A model generated the notes under the pieces. That model saw only the letters and a list, made by a program, of their open reading frames with translations. It ran no database searches and had not been told where the DNA came from. Below are positions 1 to 11,199 of a DNA stretch of 64,000 bases, one piece after another; position 1 is the stretch's first letter; each line of letters opens with the position of its first letter. Origin of the DNA: Nectonema munidae. Taxonomy: Eukaryota > Nematomorpha > Nectonematoida > Nectonematidae. The stretch lies in assembly GCA_030549495.1 (NCBI GenBank), contig JAUIRK010000896.1, positions 789,501 to 853,500 of the forward strand. Reading direction: 5' to 3'. The position numbers and the translations under genes were made by a program.

Positions 1-238
1 TAGTCGTCAACTACATAAATGAAAGACATTTTCACGCTTTAAATGTAAAAAATAAGTCAAGAAATAAAATCAGCATGTTTGATATATTTTAAAAAAATAT
101 ATATATTATTTAAAATGTAGATAAATGTTTTGGAGATACTTTTTTTAGACGTAAACCGTAAATTTAATGTTCACTTTCAGAGATTTTCAAATCCTAATTG
201 CTAAAACTGAGTTGAGAAATGAAATCTCAGCGATGTGA
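1..238. repeat. Tandem repeat family D, left part
   Basis: A/T-rich repeat units. Recurrent pieces are a 'gtaaaccgtaaat' block, a 'cactttcag' block and a 'gaaatgaaatc' block. The same order of blocks returns at 880-1250 and, more diverged, at 57990-58870. The unit is interrupted near 239 by Tigger-derived sequence. No coding potential is visible. This is a repeat by internal comparison only; its class is unknown. Confidence 0.5.
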
Positions 239-850
239 AATAGGAAACCCTATGACAAACACGGAATTCATTTCAATTGATGATGATTTACCGGTCGTTG
301 AAGAACTTACTGGTACATGGGAAGCAGATTTAGTACAAGACGTCCTCAGTGAAAATTCATCAGATCCTGAGGCTTTGCAGATAGAAGATAATTGGCTTCG
401 TGAGAGTGAATGTTCTATAAAAAATCTTTCTGGAGCTCTAACCTCTGCAATCGATCTTAAATAGTTTGCACTTAAAAGAGGAATGTTACAAAGCAATGAT
501 CTTGCACGGAAACTGGAAAAAACATTGAGCAAGTAATGGTTTTAGGACAGCTAGCAAAAAAGCAAACATTAATTGATACCTACTTTATTAAAATGTAAAA
601 TTAGTGCCTGTTTTTTGCAAAATAAAAATAACTTTATAGATTTTACTTTTTATATTTCTCTGTGACATTTTAAGTTTATTTTTCAATTTTTTAATCATGT
701 AATAATTTAAATAATATAAAGAGAAAAAAATATAAATAGCTATAATTTTACTCTCAAATAACATAACTACTCCTCTAATGAGGTCAATCCTAAATAACGG
801 TCAAAAGACTTGGTCCGTATGGTGACCTCATTAGAGGAGTTCTACTGTAC
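239..850 (+). pseudogene. Tigger/pogo transposase C-terminal remnant with 3' terminal repeat
   Basis: The reading frame from about 219 to 464 is acidic and followed by a short stop-interrupted stretch ending near 595 in a KQTLIDTYF-like tail. Tigger/jerky transposases typically end in such a KQT.I..YF tail, and the Tigger at 45797-46516 in this window ends in KQTSLADCF. No catalytic domain is present, so only the C-terminus survives. The 3' end holds an 18-bp inverted pair, actcctctaatgaggtca at 769-786 and its exact complement at 823-840, then ctactgta, a Tigger-like CTG/TA end. The 5' end is lost where the sequence joins family D. Non-functional. Confidence 0.55.
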
Positions 851-1375
851 TTTGTTTAAAATTTAATTAATATTCTTGAAGAAAATTTCGCAACGTAAAC
901 TACAAAATCGAATGCCACTTTCAGACATTTTGACAACCTAATTTAGAAAAATGACTTCGCAATTTAAATAGACATAGTTGATTTAGTATAAAAAATACTT
1001 TATTTTTTAATTTGAATAATATTCTTAGGCATATTTTTCAGGCGTAAAAAACAAATTTGATTGACACTTTCAGAATTTTTCACATCCTAGTTGGTAAAAT
1101 TGATTAAGGAAATGAAATCATCATGATTGATTATATATATATATATGATTATAAATTTTCAATAGTGTTTATAGACATTATAATAAAAAAATTTTGTTGA
1201 AAAAAATGTACATTTGATTTTCATTGACAGTTTTTGACATGAGAGGGTCATTCAACTACTGTGAAATAGTATCAAATGATGCAGCTGAAAAGTCGCAATG
1301 TTTACAGGCATATAATTCAGCCAATTATCTACTAAGTTTTGCTAAAATGGCCCCTGTCACTGATAGGGTTAATCC
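851..1375. repeat. Tandem repeat family D, second part and its end
   Basis: Two further diverged units follow (about 880-1010 and 1020-1140). After them comes a non-tandem tail at 1200-1375 containing 'gatgcagct' and finishing with gctaaaatggcccctgtcac and 'tgatagggtta'. The same tail occurs at 58800-58940 continued at 63573-63620, where another insertion splits it. The open frame at 1224-1505 is not conserved between the copies and is not called as a gene. Confidence 0.45.
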
Positions 1376-2427
1376 CTGTAAAATTAAGCCGTGTCAGACC
1401 GCACGAGTAAAAATTATTTTTATGGGTACACTCGCATTGTTATTTTGCCATCAAAACTCATTAATAGGATTTTTTTATAAACCTCTTCTAAGCATTTTAA
1501 GTTGATATAAATAAATTGCAATTTTGTCTTGGAGCGCACAATTTTTTATGTGGGCACCAACGAGTAAAGGTAAATATCGAAAAATTTCCCATGTGAGTAC
1601 CTTCAAAGAGGAGGGCCGAGCGTATAACTCTAGTCAAGAAACGCGCTTACTAACATGCTTCTAGAATTTTCATTTTTAAATCTATATATTTTGATTTTTG
1701 TTTGTTAATCTTCTTTTTGTCACAATTCAAAAATTATATCAAGTTTCAAATTATATATGACTACCAAAAATTAAGAATTAAGAATTAAGTTTAGCAATAA
1801 AACGTGCTTTTCATGTCAACTTTAATTAAAAATGTTTAAAACTCATTTACACTCCTCGTACAGCTTGAAAACCATGACTTTACTTAAAATAACACATAAG
1901 ATCATTTATCAAGTGAAAAAAAGACAAAGGCAAAAGAGCTTATGAAATTTGCATCAAACAATAAACGAAAGTGAGGTGCATATGAGTCGTGGTAACATTG
2001 TAAAAAAGTATTGAAAATTTAGCCGGAAAAACTAAACATCTTGTACCTCCAGAAGGAAACAAAGTGCTTTTTAAAGGTATGCAAAGGGGGAGAATATATA
2101 ACATAATCAGGTAGGCTATTCCAATCATTAATACTTTTATTTAAAAAAGAAGCCTTATAAAAGAGCATTTTCTGAAAAAGAAATTAAGACTTTATGATTG
2201 ACATCATTTGTATTTGCTAAAAATTATTATAAACAGTAGCCGTATCATTTCGTTTAAATCTGTACAAGAGAGACGGTAAGGCCAATAAAAGTAGTCTATC
2301 ATCGTAGTTAAATTTTTCCAATCCTTTTACTTGTTGGTTATATATCTTTATACTTTCTGCAGTGCTTTCATATCTTTATTGCAGATAGGGTGTGATATCA
2401 AGTTACCGTATTCTAGAATAGGTCTCA
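1376..2427. other. A/T-rich DNA without recognised features
   Basis: Short open frames on both strands show no family resemblance and no codon bias distinct from the surroundings. Nothing further could be supported. Confidence 0.5.
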
Positions 2428-2564
2428 TTAACCCGTTAACGACTAGAATAATCAGACGATATCTAATGTAAAGCAGAAGATTTGTATTAAAGAGCTTTGA
2501 TAAACGCAGACGATTTTATTTTTGTAAAGTCGACTATAGTCGACATTGGGTGTTATCGCGTTAA
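2428..2564 (+). mobile_element. TTAA-flanked MITE, family A, copy 1
   Basis: A 137-bp unit bounded by TTAA at both ends, starting ttaacccgttaacgac and ending gttatcgcgttaa. It matches copies at 15531, 33222 (reversed) and 37999. A perfect 16-bp palindrome, gtcgactatagtcgac, lies at 2529-2544 next to the right terminus. Internal blocks cagacgat, gcagaagattt and gcagacgattt are shared with other TTAA families here. TTAA targets and CCC starts fit piggyBac-type mobilisation; that assignment is inferred. Confidence 0.75.
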
Positions 2565-4425
2565 AGCTTTATTTAGTGGTGTAGCTATCGTAACAACATA
2601 AGCTACTTCCTGTTGGCTATTTTATTATCTTTTCGTTTTACCATTTATAATGTTTTTTACTAAGTTTATATTTTAAATATTTTTTAGTTCCTTCAAAATA
2701 AAAGTATAATTATATCCTCTCATTCAAACAAATTTAAACAAACAAAAATAAGTATTTCATTTATTAATTCTATTGTCTTTAAAATTTTCTTTTCCATTCT
2801 TCCAATTTTATTTTTCTTTTATTCTTTGAACTCTCTCGATTCCTCTTCCCTCTATTTTTCTAAAAGAGGATGCCAAAAATTTCATTAAAAATATTAAGGT
2901 GCTTTCTTTTTTAAAAATTTCTTAAATTCAAAATGGCATAAGATAAAAAAAAATATTTACATTTAAAAATGCACATTCCAAAGTAGTAGTTTTGTAACAA
3001 AATTATTCAAACAAACATCTCGAAAATTTATTCAAAGGTGATAATAGCTTATCTCAAAAATCGATATTCTCGAAATCAATGTTTGTTAAAACTATATACA
3101 ATGCAAAAATTACAGAGACAAGTATGAAATAGATACTATTCCAATAAAAAAAACTCTGTAGCAATACATTCTACTAAATTTTTTATATCATCATGACTTT
3201 TTTCTATTTCAAAATTTGGGCTCCAATTTGAAATGAAATAATAGTCACTATGTATCCACAATCAGTGATACAAAAACAAAAAAATGTGTCTTTCATGTTG
3301 TTATTTGAATTTTTGTCTATCAGGAAAACATTTCAAAAAAATTAAATCGAAATGATTTATACAATGAGTTTTTAAAAGGTTTAATTCTTCAATTTTGGGC
3401 ATAAGAATCTCCAAGTTCTATTAACAATTTATTCACATTAAATTCTTTGCTATTGAGTCTCAAATTTCTTACAATAAGTCAAAATCAATTGAAATGTTAT
3501 AAAAGCGAAGAGTTAACAAGTCTAGAATATTGGAGGCATGAAGGAAGCGGATACATTTTGACCGTATAGTAGTAGTACCTCTGTACGAAATAAAATAATT
3601 AATTAAAGATTTTTAGACTCGTCTTAAATTTAAATTCATATTATAATATCAAGTATTGTAAACCAGTTATAATGCTATGTATTTTAAAGAGATGATTGAA
3701 ATTTAAGAGAGGCATCTTTAGATTTATTGATTATTTGATCAGTAATTGATATAAATATCGATTAATATAATGGTATGCAATCTGAAGAGTTGATATATAA
3801 AATTAAGAGATATCTTTTATGTTTTTTGATTTGTAGATTATTTGATAAAAAAAACTTTAAAATTTGTGCATAAAAATAAGGATGCAATATGACTTGAAGT
3901 CCTCAATTCTAGTAAATAGTAGAAAAGATTAATTTGAAGATTTCTATTTTCAATAGATAATTTATTTTGCGGTTCGTACAAACACCGTATTTGACAGTAA
4001 TTGAGCGAAATTGACCAAATTTTAGCGAAATTTTTCATTGAATAAGCTAATTTTGCTGAATTTATGCGAATTATGAAATTTGAACAACCGGATTTGTATA
4101 AATTTCACTAAATTCAACGGAATTCACAGGATTTGACTAAACTCTTTCAAATTTGGTCGGCTTTAACGAAATATAATCATATTTGTGCAAATCATGGAAT
4201 TTAAACTAATTTCATCGGATTTGAACAAATCTATCTGTTTGACCCAATTTAATATAAAAGGACCATATTTAAATAATGTGCAAAATAATTTTGTTATATA
4301 AACGTTTCAAACGATATTGGTAAAATTTGAGCGTTATTTTAACTGGATAGAAGTTCTTTTGAAAAGATAAAAAAAACTTTCATTTTACTCTTACTCCCCA
4401 GCTCTAATTATCACAATAGTGAACA
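2565..4425. other. A/T-rich DNA, degenerate short repeats near its end
   Basis: No gene or element boundary was recognised. At about 4040-4215 short variants of 'aatttgxacxaattt' recur irregularly, which looks like decayed simple-sequence expansion rather than a defined element. Confidence 0.4.
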
Positions 4426-4691
4426 TTAACCCTTATGTTGTCCTCAAAAAAACATACTCAATATATCCGGGTGAAATTTCACTCATTATCATTTTGGAAT
4501 TTAAACACTGTTTAATTATCAAAAAATTTATTAGCAAGATTATTTTAAACATTTTTCACAATAAAATACAGCCTTTTTGTGTTCACAACATAAATAAAAT
4601 TAAAAGTTTTCCCATCTGGAGTACGCTTTCCTATCCTTGCCAAGAAAAAGTCCACATCGAGTATCTTTTGAAATTTTTCTTTTTGATGGAG

Positions 4692-5720
4692 CTACACTTC
4701 ATTATTTGTTCCCTGAGGATCATGAAGTGTAGAAAGGAGCGAAGGTGTTCTAGGAAGGTGTTGTCTTCTCAACATTTCATTTTTCACAAGTTCAAATCCG
4801 AATTGTTCAAGAAACAGACGCTTTGTAAACAACTTATTATTGTTCCAATTGGCATTGAAACAAGAAATATCAATAATGTTGCAAAACAAGGTAAAAGGCC
4901 AGCGATTTGTTTTTAGTTTGATACTATAAGTTCCAATCATTTGATCCAAAGTATCTACACCTGATTTATTTTTATTATAGAAAGAAATTATTTCAGGCAA
5001 TTTTTTTCATTAGAAGAAACATTTTTATCACAATGAAGTGTATTCATAATAGAAACAACATTATATATTTTTGGGATGTAAGGAATCAAAGTCACTACAT
5101 TAGTGAAGTAAAACTTGCTAGAAAAAACTTGTGAACACAGAAGCTCTTCATATTGATATTTGATAGAAATTTTTGGTTTGAACGAACCGTCGCAACAATG
5201 TCGTTTTGAGTTTGAGTAAATTGACTGCAAGCTCATAAGTGGTGAAAAAATTATTATCGCACACAACAATTCTGCCCTTCAAATTATTTATCAAGTCTGA
5301 AACAACTCTTTGACCTTAGGCTGAGTTTGGTTGTTTACCAGTATGTACTTGAAGATTCCAAGCATAATTACTTTTGCTGTTGCATAAAATCCAGATTTTT
5401 ATGCCATACTTTGCGGGCTTTGACGGTAAACTTCATACGACAACGTCCTCTGGAAACAAACATATCTTATCCATCAATTATTATGGTTTCTCCAGGCAAA
5501 TACAAATACTGTAAATTTACAACCCAAGAGTCACACAGATTTTTGATAGGAGCTAATATATTTTTAGTTTTTCTTTTACTCCTATCTTTCTTGACATCAA
5601 ATTGCAAAACTGTTGTAATTTTGGAGAATTTTTTTAGATATTGTAGCTCAAAAATCGGCATACGAATTTTTCCCTCCATAAAGTTTCACGAGGCTAACCA
5701 TGACAGCGAAAAACCCGAGC
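4692..5720 (-). pseudogene. piggyBac transposase (DDE_Tnp_1_7-like), broken
   Basis: Reading leftward, the fragments appear in family order. One around 5467-5679 contains YLPGETIIIDG, the position of the first catalytic Asp. Then come GRCRMKF and VWHKNLDF pieces at 5380-5470, a VVCDN piece near 5265 (second Asp region), a TLIPYIPK stretch, and 4692-5000 with FYNKNKSGVDTLDQM (third Asp region) and NRWPFTLFCNIIDI. In intact piggyBac proteins these form the RNase H-like transposase core that cuts and pastes at TTAA. Here at least three frame changes or stops separate the parts. Acidic minus-strand codons at about 6180-6320 may be the N-terminal region, split off by the SINE. No intact product is possible. 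Confidence 0.8.
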
Positions 5721-5960
5721 TAAAATGATAATTTCACAAAATGCTTGAAAACTAGTTCCATCAACATCATCCCAATTATCTTGCCTTCAATATTTCTGAA
5801 ATGAATAAATTTATTTTGGAAGAATAATTAAAGCACAGGTCAAAGCATTCAAAATACTTAGTATTTGAGAAGCAACAAATCTGGTTATACTTACATGGTC
5901 TTTTTAATAATATTTTCAGAAAGATACTTGCTTTTTACTTCAGATTTAGATGAAGTCAAT

Positions 5961-6143
5961 AGTTGGTTGGTTGGTAGGAGATATCAAAGCACTTTCAGCT
6001 GTAAGGCTATATGGTCGCATTATGCTTAAGATGGTTAATCACAGTTTTTGTGAATTTATTTTTAAGAGTTGGGAGCTTTGGGATCGAACCCCTGACCTTC
6101 AACTGTTAAGCTGAGAGGTACACCCTAACAACCATTGAGGCTC
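5961..6143 (-). mobile_element. tRNA-derived SINE with target-site duplication
   Basis: On the minus strand the head resembles a tRNA. An A-box-like block lies at 6121-6140 (complement of caccctaacaaccattgagg), and a B box GGTTCGATCC is complementary to 6081-6090. The body continues to a (CCAA)n-like tail, seen on the plus strand as ggttggttgg near 5963. Near-identical 12-bp direct repeats flank it: gatgaagtcaat at 5949-5960 and gatgaagtcgat at 6144-6155. These mark a retroposition into the piggyBac element. It is not called as a functional tRNA gene because the anticodon arm and acceptor pairing are poor. Confidence 0.7.
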
Positions 6144-6552
6144 GATGAAGTCGATGGTAAAAAATTATCCTTTGAAAAAAAACTTTAAGATGTAAAATTA
6201 TCAAGTTCGTCACTGCTTATTTTATCACTTGAGCTTTTTTCATTATTCTGAATTATATCTTGCTAAGAACTAGACATAAAAGCGAAGATTTCTTCATAGA
6301 TACAATCTTCTAGATTTATCTTTTTTATGGAGCAAAAAAGAAAAGGAATTTTATTTTTTTTAAATTATGATTTTTTATTATATATAATATTATTAATATA
6401 TCCTATAAAAAATTATACGAAAGTACAAAAAACAATACAATTTTTGGATAATATATTTTTGGGTGAAATTTCACCCAAAGGCATTATCGGTAAATTATAT
6501 CACTGTTTATAAAATGAATTGGGTAAAATATCACCAGAAGGACATGTTAGGA

Positions 6553-6660
6553 TTGAGTGTAGTATGGTGACATATTTGTAAGAATCCTGTTTTGATTCAG
6601 TCGTCGCGCATTCGATTCCTGATGGAGAATATTTTTTATTTCGATGCGATACCGACTACT
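6553..6660 (+). repeat. Possible second SINE head (tRNA-like)
   Basis: Plus-strand tRNA-like spacing: an A-box-like tagtatggtgac near 6558 and a B-box-like attcgattcctga at 6610-6622. No target duplication or tail was found. This could be chance resemblance or an old SINE fragment. Confidence 0.3.
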
Positions 6661-7701
6661 AAAAAAATATATTATGGTTTCATAGTCGGACATAATAGTT
6701 TTATACAAATATTCAAATAAATACAATTGACGTCGAGCTAAATAAAATGATAAATTTTAAATGTATATAAAACTACATGCAAAAGTCAATCATCTCTGTG
6801 CTACACTTTGCTTTCTATACCTTTGCATATATTTTTTTAAATTTATGTTTAAAAATACTCGTTTTAAACTTATTAAACATTGAAAGCAGGTCAATTCACT
6901 CTCTGGAAAACTCGGTTTCTAAATATATTGATATTAATATTGTCTATAGGCCGAATTATCCCCGAATACCCACTCATGAACATTTTCTCCAAAATATACT
7001 GCGTATAGAGGATTTGAAAAAAAAAAAATCTATTTTAATGTTACCTTTTTTTATTTATGAATGTTGGGTAGTGACATAAGATAACATAATTTATTCATGA
7101 AATAAAAGGCAAAGGCTGTAAATATGGATCATGGATCATTATTATAATATCTTACAGTGAAGACCGAAAAATTTCAAGTATACAAGGTATCAAAAATGTT
7201 TAAACATGTTTCCCTTCTAAAAATCATCGAGTCTATTCTTGAAAATATTCAAGTATGGAGATTCAACAATGGATTCAGTCAGGGAGTTCCAATCATTGAG
7301 CATACGTTGAGAGAAAAGCTTTTTAGATATGATTTTTTGAAATGAGTTTTTGAATCTTGTAAGTATGAAATCTGTGTTCTCCTTGAGTAATCCGGTAAAA
7401 TTTTTTGATTTAGCTGCATTCCCTGTTTACAATGGTGTAGAAGGAAATCATGTCTCTGCTTTTGATTCTGTATCGAAAACAATTTTTATTTTTTCACTCT
7501 TTTCTTGTAATCCAATTTTTTTAATTCAAAATCTTTTTGATAATAGTCCTTTGGATTCTTCCAATGTAAACAGCAGCAAAGATAATAAAATGGTTCTTAT
7601 ACATTTCAACGAACAAATATTCGGAACATATGATCTTTCAATTTTATAAAAGAAACTGGTATTGCTATTTTAGTCAAAACGTGTCTTTCACCTATCGAAT
7701 G
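6661..7701. other. No recognised feature
   Basis: Several overlapping open frames of 60-100 codons occur on both strands. They are A/T-driven and match nothing recognised. Confidence 0.4.
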
Positions 7702-7709
7702 ATGTAAAT

Positions 7710-8594
7710 CAGTGGTTCTCAAACTTCTTCTAACAAAGCTCCTTTAAAAATAATAAATACACACAGCAAATTACAACGTTTATGAAAATTTTTATTCAAT
7801 AATAAATAACAGATTATAACAAGACTGGAATGGGTGTTGTCATTTAGTTTTTACAAAATTAGCAATTCTACGCCTCAAGGAAGAAAATGAACAGCCCTAA
7901 TTGCTTTGAACATGAAGTCGATTTCTCCGTTTTTAATACAACAACGCTCGAAAAACCTACCTTACAATGAATAAATCAAAGAGCTTATTTTCGAAGTTTT
8001 GGGTAATTTGAATGATATTTTAGACATAATTCTTCAAGTGCCGTAAACATAAAATTATCTGCTGCAGTTGATTTAAATTTTAAACCCATGGCTTCTTCTT
8101 GGAGATAATCGTCCAATGAATCAATATTAAATTGATTTTGTGTCAATTTCCAATAACTTTATGCATTGAAATATCTGTAAAATATCGTAAAAAATTTTCA
8201 TATAGCGAATGTAACGATTTTTTTTCATATCTGCACCATACTGTTCTAAAGTATTGACTTTTCATTAATTAAGTTCATTTAAGATGAAAAATCGAAGAGA
8301 ATCCTCCATAGCTAAGTTTTTTCAAGCCGTGATCATATCTTAGTCTGCAGTAATAAACATGACAATCAGTACTGAGTTTTAATTTAAGAATGTTAATTGC
8401 TTCAAAAAATCTATAACATACGCTAATCTATGTTGAATTTTTTTTAATTCTATACTTCATCCTAAGTTCTTACAAACATTTCAATATGTTTCCTTTAGAC
8501 AAGATATCAAACCCGGGAAGTTATAAGCCCTTGTCGTTGTCTTTTGCTAGTTAATGGTTGTATATGGATAACACAGTGAGTTTGGAAATCACTG
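7710..8594. mobile_element. hAT-type non-autonomous element
   Basis: The left terminus is cagtggttctcaaact and the right terminus agtttggaaatcactg, an imperfect inverted pair of classic hAT type. Flanking 8-bp sequences are atgtaaat (7702-7709) and atctaaat (8595-8602), matching at 7 of 8, as expected for an aged hAT target duplication. The 885-bp interior has no clear transposase reading frame. Confidence 0.7.
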
Positions 8595-8602
8595 ATCTAA
8601 AT

Positions 8603-10497
8603 TTTTTGAAAAAAAATCAGGTTTTAATAAAATAAAATATATTTATAACGTTTATGATTAATGTCAGAGGTTATAGTACAGCATTCTTTGCACACACTGA
8701 ATACTACTTCATGAACATTATCGTGAATCAGTTGAGAGATGGAGAGAAAGCAATGTAAAAAAGGAAGGCAAAGAATTTTATGATGAAGACTGAAGAGGAA
8801 CAGTGTTCATATCTTGATTTGGTAGCTTACCAGAAAAAATAAAATATCGATCACTCTTCATTTGAAATGATTTTATTGGAAAAATCTTTGTATATATTTG
8901 ATGATTGCACGCTTTCCTCAAGTTATCTCACGAAACACTTTATTGCAAGTAAGAGTGATTTATCATACTTTGTCTCTATTATTATTAAGCTTCAAAGCTG
9001 CTGTGAATAAAATTTCCTTGAAATAGTATATTTACCAAAAAAAAATTGATATACATTTAGAAAAATAATCTTGTTTTTTCAAAAATTTAGTTTCATTAGA
9101 CATAAAAGAAACATGTATATCTGTTTATAGTTAGAATGGATCTTTCTTATGTACCTATTTTTTATTGCACTCACATCTGTAACTAAAAATAGAATATTAG
9201 ACTTTGAGTGTTGTATGTCGGGTTTGAAAAATCAAGAGCTACGTATCATTGCAGAATAGCAAATTGTTCCAAACATTTAAAGCTACCAAATACAAATTTC
9301 TTTTACCTGATTTTTAAAGCTTTCATTTGGTTAAATGAGTCCTATAGTAATGAATTAACTTGAAAGACTTTCCTTTGGGCTCAAATTTATTCCTAGCTAA
9401 TAAGTTAATATCGGGACGATTTTCGCTGTCTAACCTAGCCGTACTCTGTATTTACTCTGGAAGAATACGCTTTAGACTAATCCCTTCTTAATTGAAAATA
9501 TTTATTTACTATTTCAGATAAACATGGCAAATTCATCCAAAAAAAGTGTTAAAAATTTTCTGTCGAATATTTTGCTTCTAGATCCATTAATCCCCACAAA
9601 ACGGTGTCATGCGTATGCGTCTGTTATGCAAAATTCCACAAAAGAACGCACTTAAATTTTAAAACACCCAACCAAACCACAATTTTGATTTTAAATTTGC
9701 AACAGCTCAACTTAACAACACAGAGCTTAATTTATTTCATTTTGATTAAATGATAAAATTAAAGTGATACTGTTTTATACATTTCGTTTTTTATTATGTG
9801 AGATTTAAAAGAAAAGTATATTATAACAGTACTTTATAAAAATAAAGTTTCCTTAACAGTTGTGCTTTTTAAAGAGCATCTTTTTTCAGAAATAAGATGT
9901 AAAATCAGTCCGAATCTACCAAGTGGGCCTGTAGCAGATCGATTATATTTACAAATGATAGTCAGGAAGTAAACATTTTTTTAATAAAATTGATCTAGAT
10001 TCTACAAAAAAATAAAAAAACCACAAAATTCAAGAGCAAAAGTTTATTTTAAGGAGGAAATATAAAAAAAGAATTGAGGAAAACTAAAAAATATTACAAA
10101 AAGTTAAAAAAACAAAAATTTTTTCAACTAAGCGCGTGGCCTGTAGCAGCTGCTACATCTGCTACTATGTTAATCCGGCACTGTGTAAAATGTGTGTGAG
10201 TGTAAATAATGTAATTATATCTAAAGGAATAAAATGGATCTTTGACACACTGATTTACAAATTTTTAAAAGTGGAAGATATCTAACAAATCAAAAACTGT
10301 TTTTATATAATTTCAGTATACTGATTTCATATATGTAGTTAGTTTTTGACAAGCGCCCTCCAATTTTTAGATATATCAAAATAAAAAATGCGTTCAAATT
10401 ACCATTTTATCAAACTCAACGATGTTAAAAATTGGTTGAATTACAAAAATATGCTTTGATTTGCAAAAAACAACAAATAAATAAAGATTTTATTGAA
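8603..10497. other. A/T-rich DNA without a recognised gene
   Basis: The only local structure seen is the motif ggcctgtagcag at about 9926 and again at 10139, the second copy extending into the perfect palindrome gtagcagctgctac (10143-10156). No terminal repeats could be paired. Confidence 0.35.
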
Positions 10498-11199
10498 TTA
10501 AATAAATTTATTAATTGTTTGGTTTAAACTTTTTAGCTTTTGATTTCTTTTGAATGTGAATTTTTTATTTTCACGCTTCAGAGTCCAGCAGTAATCTGCC
10601 AACATTGCTTTACTCCACCGACCTTGATTCCATAACTGATATTTCTTGGTGAAATCTTTCACGATCTTCGTCACTAACTGAACCAAGGTTTCAGGAAAAA
10701 AAACAAGGTGCGAGTCAAGGAGATCAATTTTTAAGGACATGTTTGCTCCTAAGTCTTGATATGCGTTGACGCAACTTTTAACAATAGCAACATAATTTGA
10801 AGACTTATTGTTGCCTAAGAAGTTAGCAGCAACAGATTTGAACCCTTCCCATGCTTTTTTTTAAATTTCATTCAAGAGACTTGTAAAAGTATCATCCAGA
10901 ATAACTTTTCTAATTTGAGGGCCAAGGAAAACACCTTCTTTTATTTTTGCAAAGCTCAGTTTTGGAAATTTTTCAATTAAATATTTAAATGCTTTTGACT
11001 TTACAAAATTTTTCATTAACCCAACGTTTATATGTAACGGAGGGAGCAAAACTTTATTTTTGTCAATTAATGACTCTCTTAGTATGTTTTTCATTCCTGG
11101 TTGGTGAGATGTTCTAGGGGGCCATTCTTTTTTAGATAGTGATTTGCTCGATCTCTGCTGTCCCACTCGCAGATAAAGCAGCAGTACTTTGTTATCCAA
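10498..11199 (-). pseudogene. Multicopy arthropod/cnidarian protein family of unknown function, C-terminal part
   Basis: One minus-strand reading frame of about 230 codons is interrupted by a single UAA near 10862. Recognisable family blocks in order are LLPPLHINVGLMKNFVK, then KFPKLSFAKIKEGVFLGPQI, then after the stop KKAWEGFKSVAANFLGN, MSLKIDLLDSHLVFFPE and AMLADYCWTLKRE. I know this set of blocks from many near-identical uncharacterised proteins repeated in ant, louse and Hydra genomes. I know of no assigned function, and the copy number suggests a transposon-borne gene. The N-terminal half of the family is missing here. No terminal inverted repeats were found around it. Translation past the UAA stays in frame, so the copy is recently broken or the stop is an error. 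Confidence 0.65.

Larger units (their letters stand above)
4426..6552 (-). mobile_element. Decayed piggyBac-type DNA transposon
   Basis: The left end starts TTAACCCTTATGTTGTCC; the right end reads as a weak inverted match (gaaggacatgttagg) with its TTAA decayed. Both ends carry a subterminal palindrome: gtgaaatttcac at 4471-4482 and the perfect 18-bp tgggtgaaatttcaccca at 6460-6477. The interior holds a minus-strand piggyBac transposase pseudogene (4692-5720) and a later SINE insertion (5961-6143). The order of termini, palindromes and transposase supports one element about 2.1 kb long including the SINE. Confidence 0.7.

Noticed and set aside
1224-1505. A 93-codon gene
   Set aside because: It runs through the tail of repeat family D and is not preserved in the other copy.
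4419-4916. A 165-codon plus-strand gene
   Set aside because: It is the antisense shadow of the piggyBac terminus and transposase C-terminus.
5327-5728. A 133-codon plus-strand gene
   Set aside because: It is the antisense shadow of the piggyBac transposase core.
6060-6150. A tRNA gene on the minus strand
   Set aside because: A and B boxes are present, but acceptor and anticodon pairing are poor and the unit has a SINE body, tail and target duplication.
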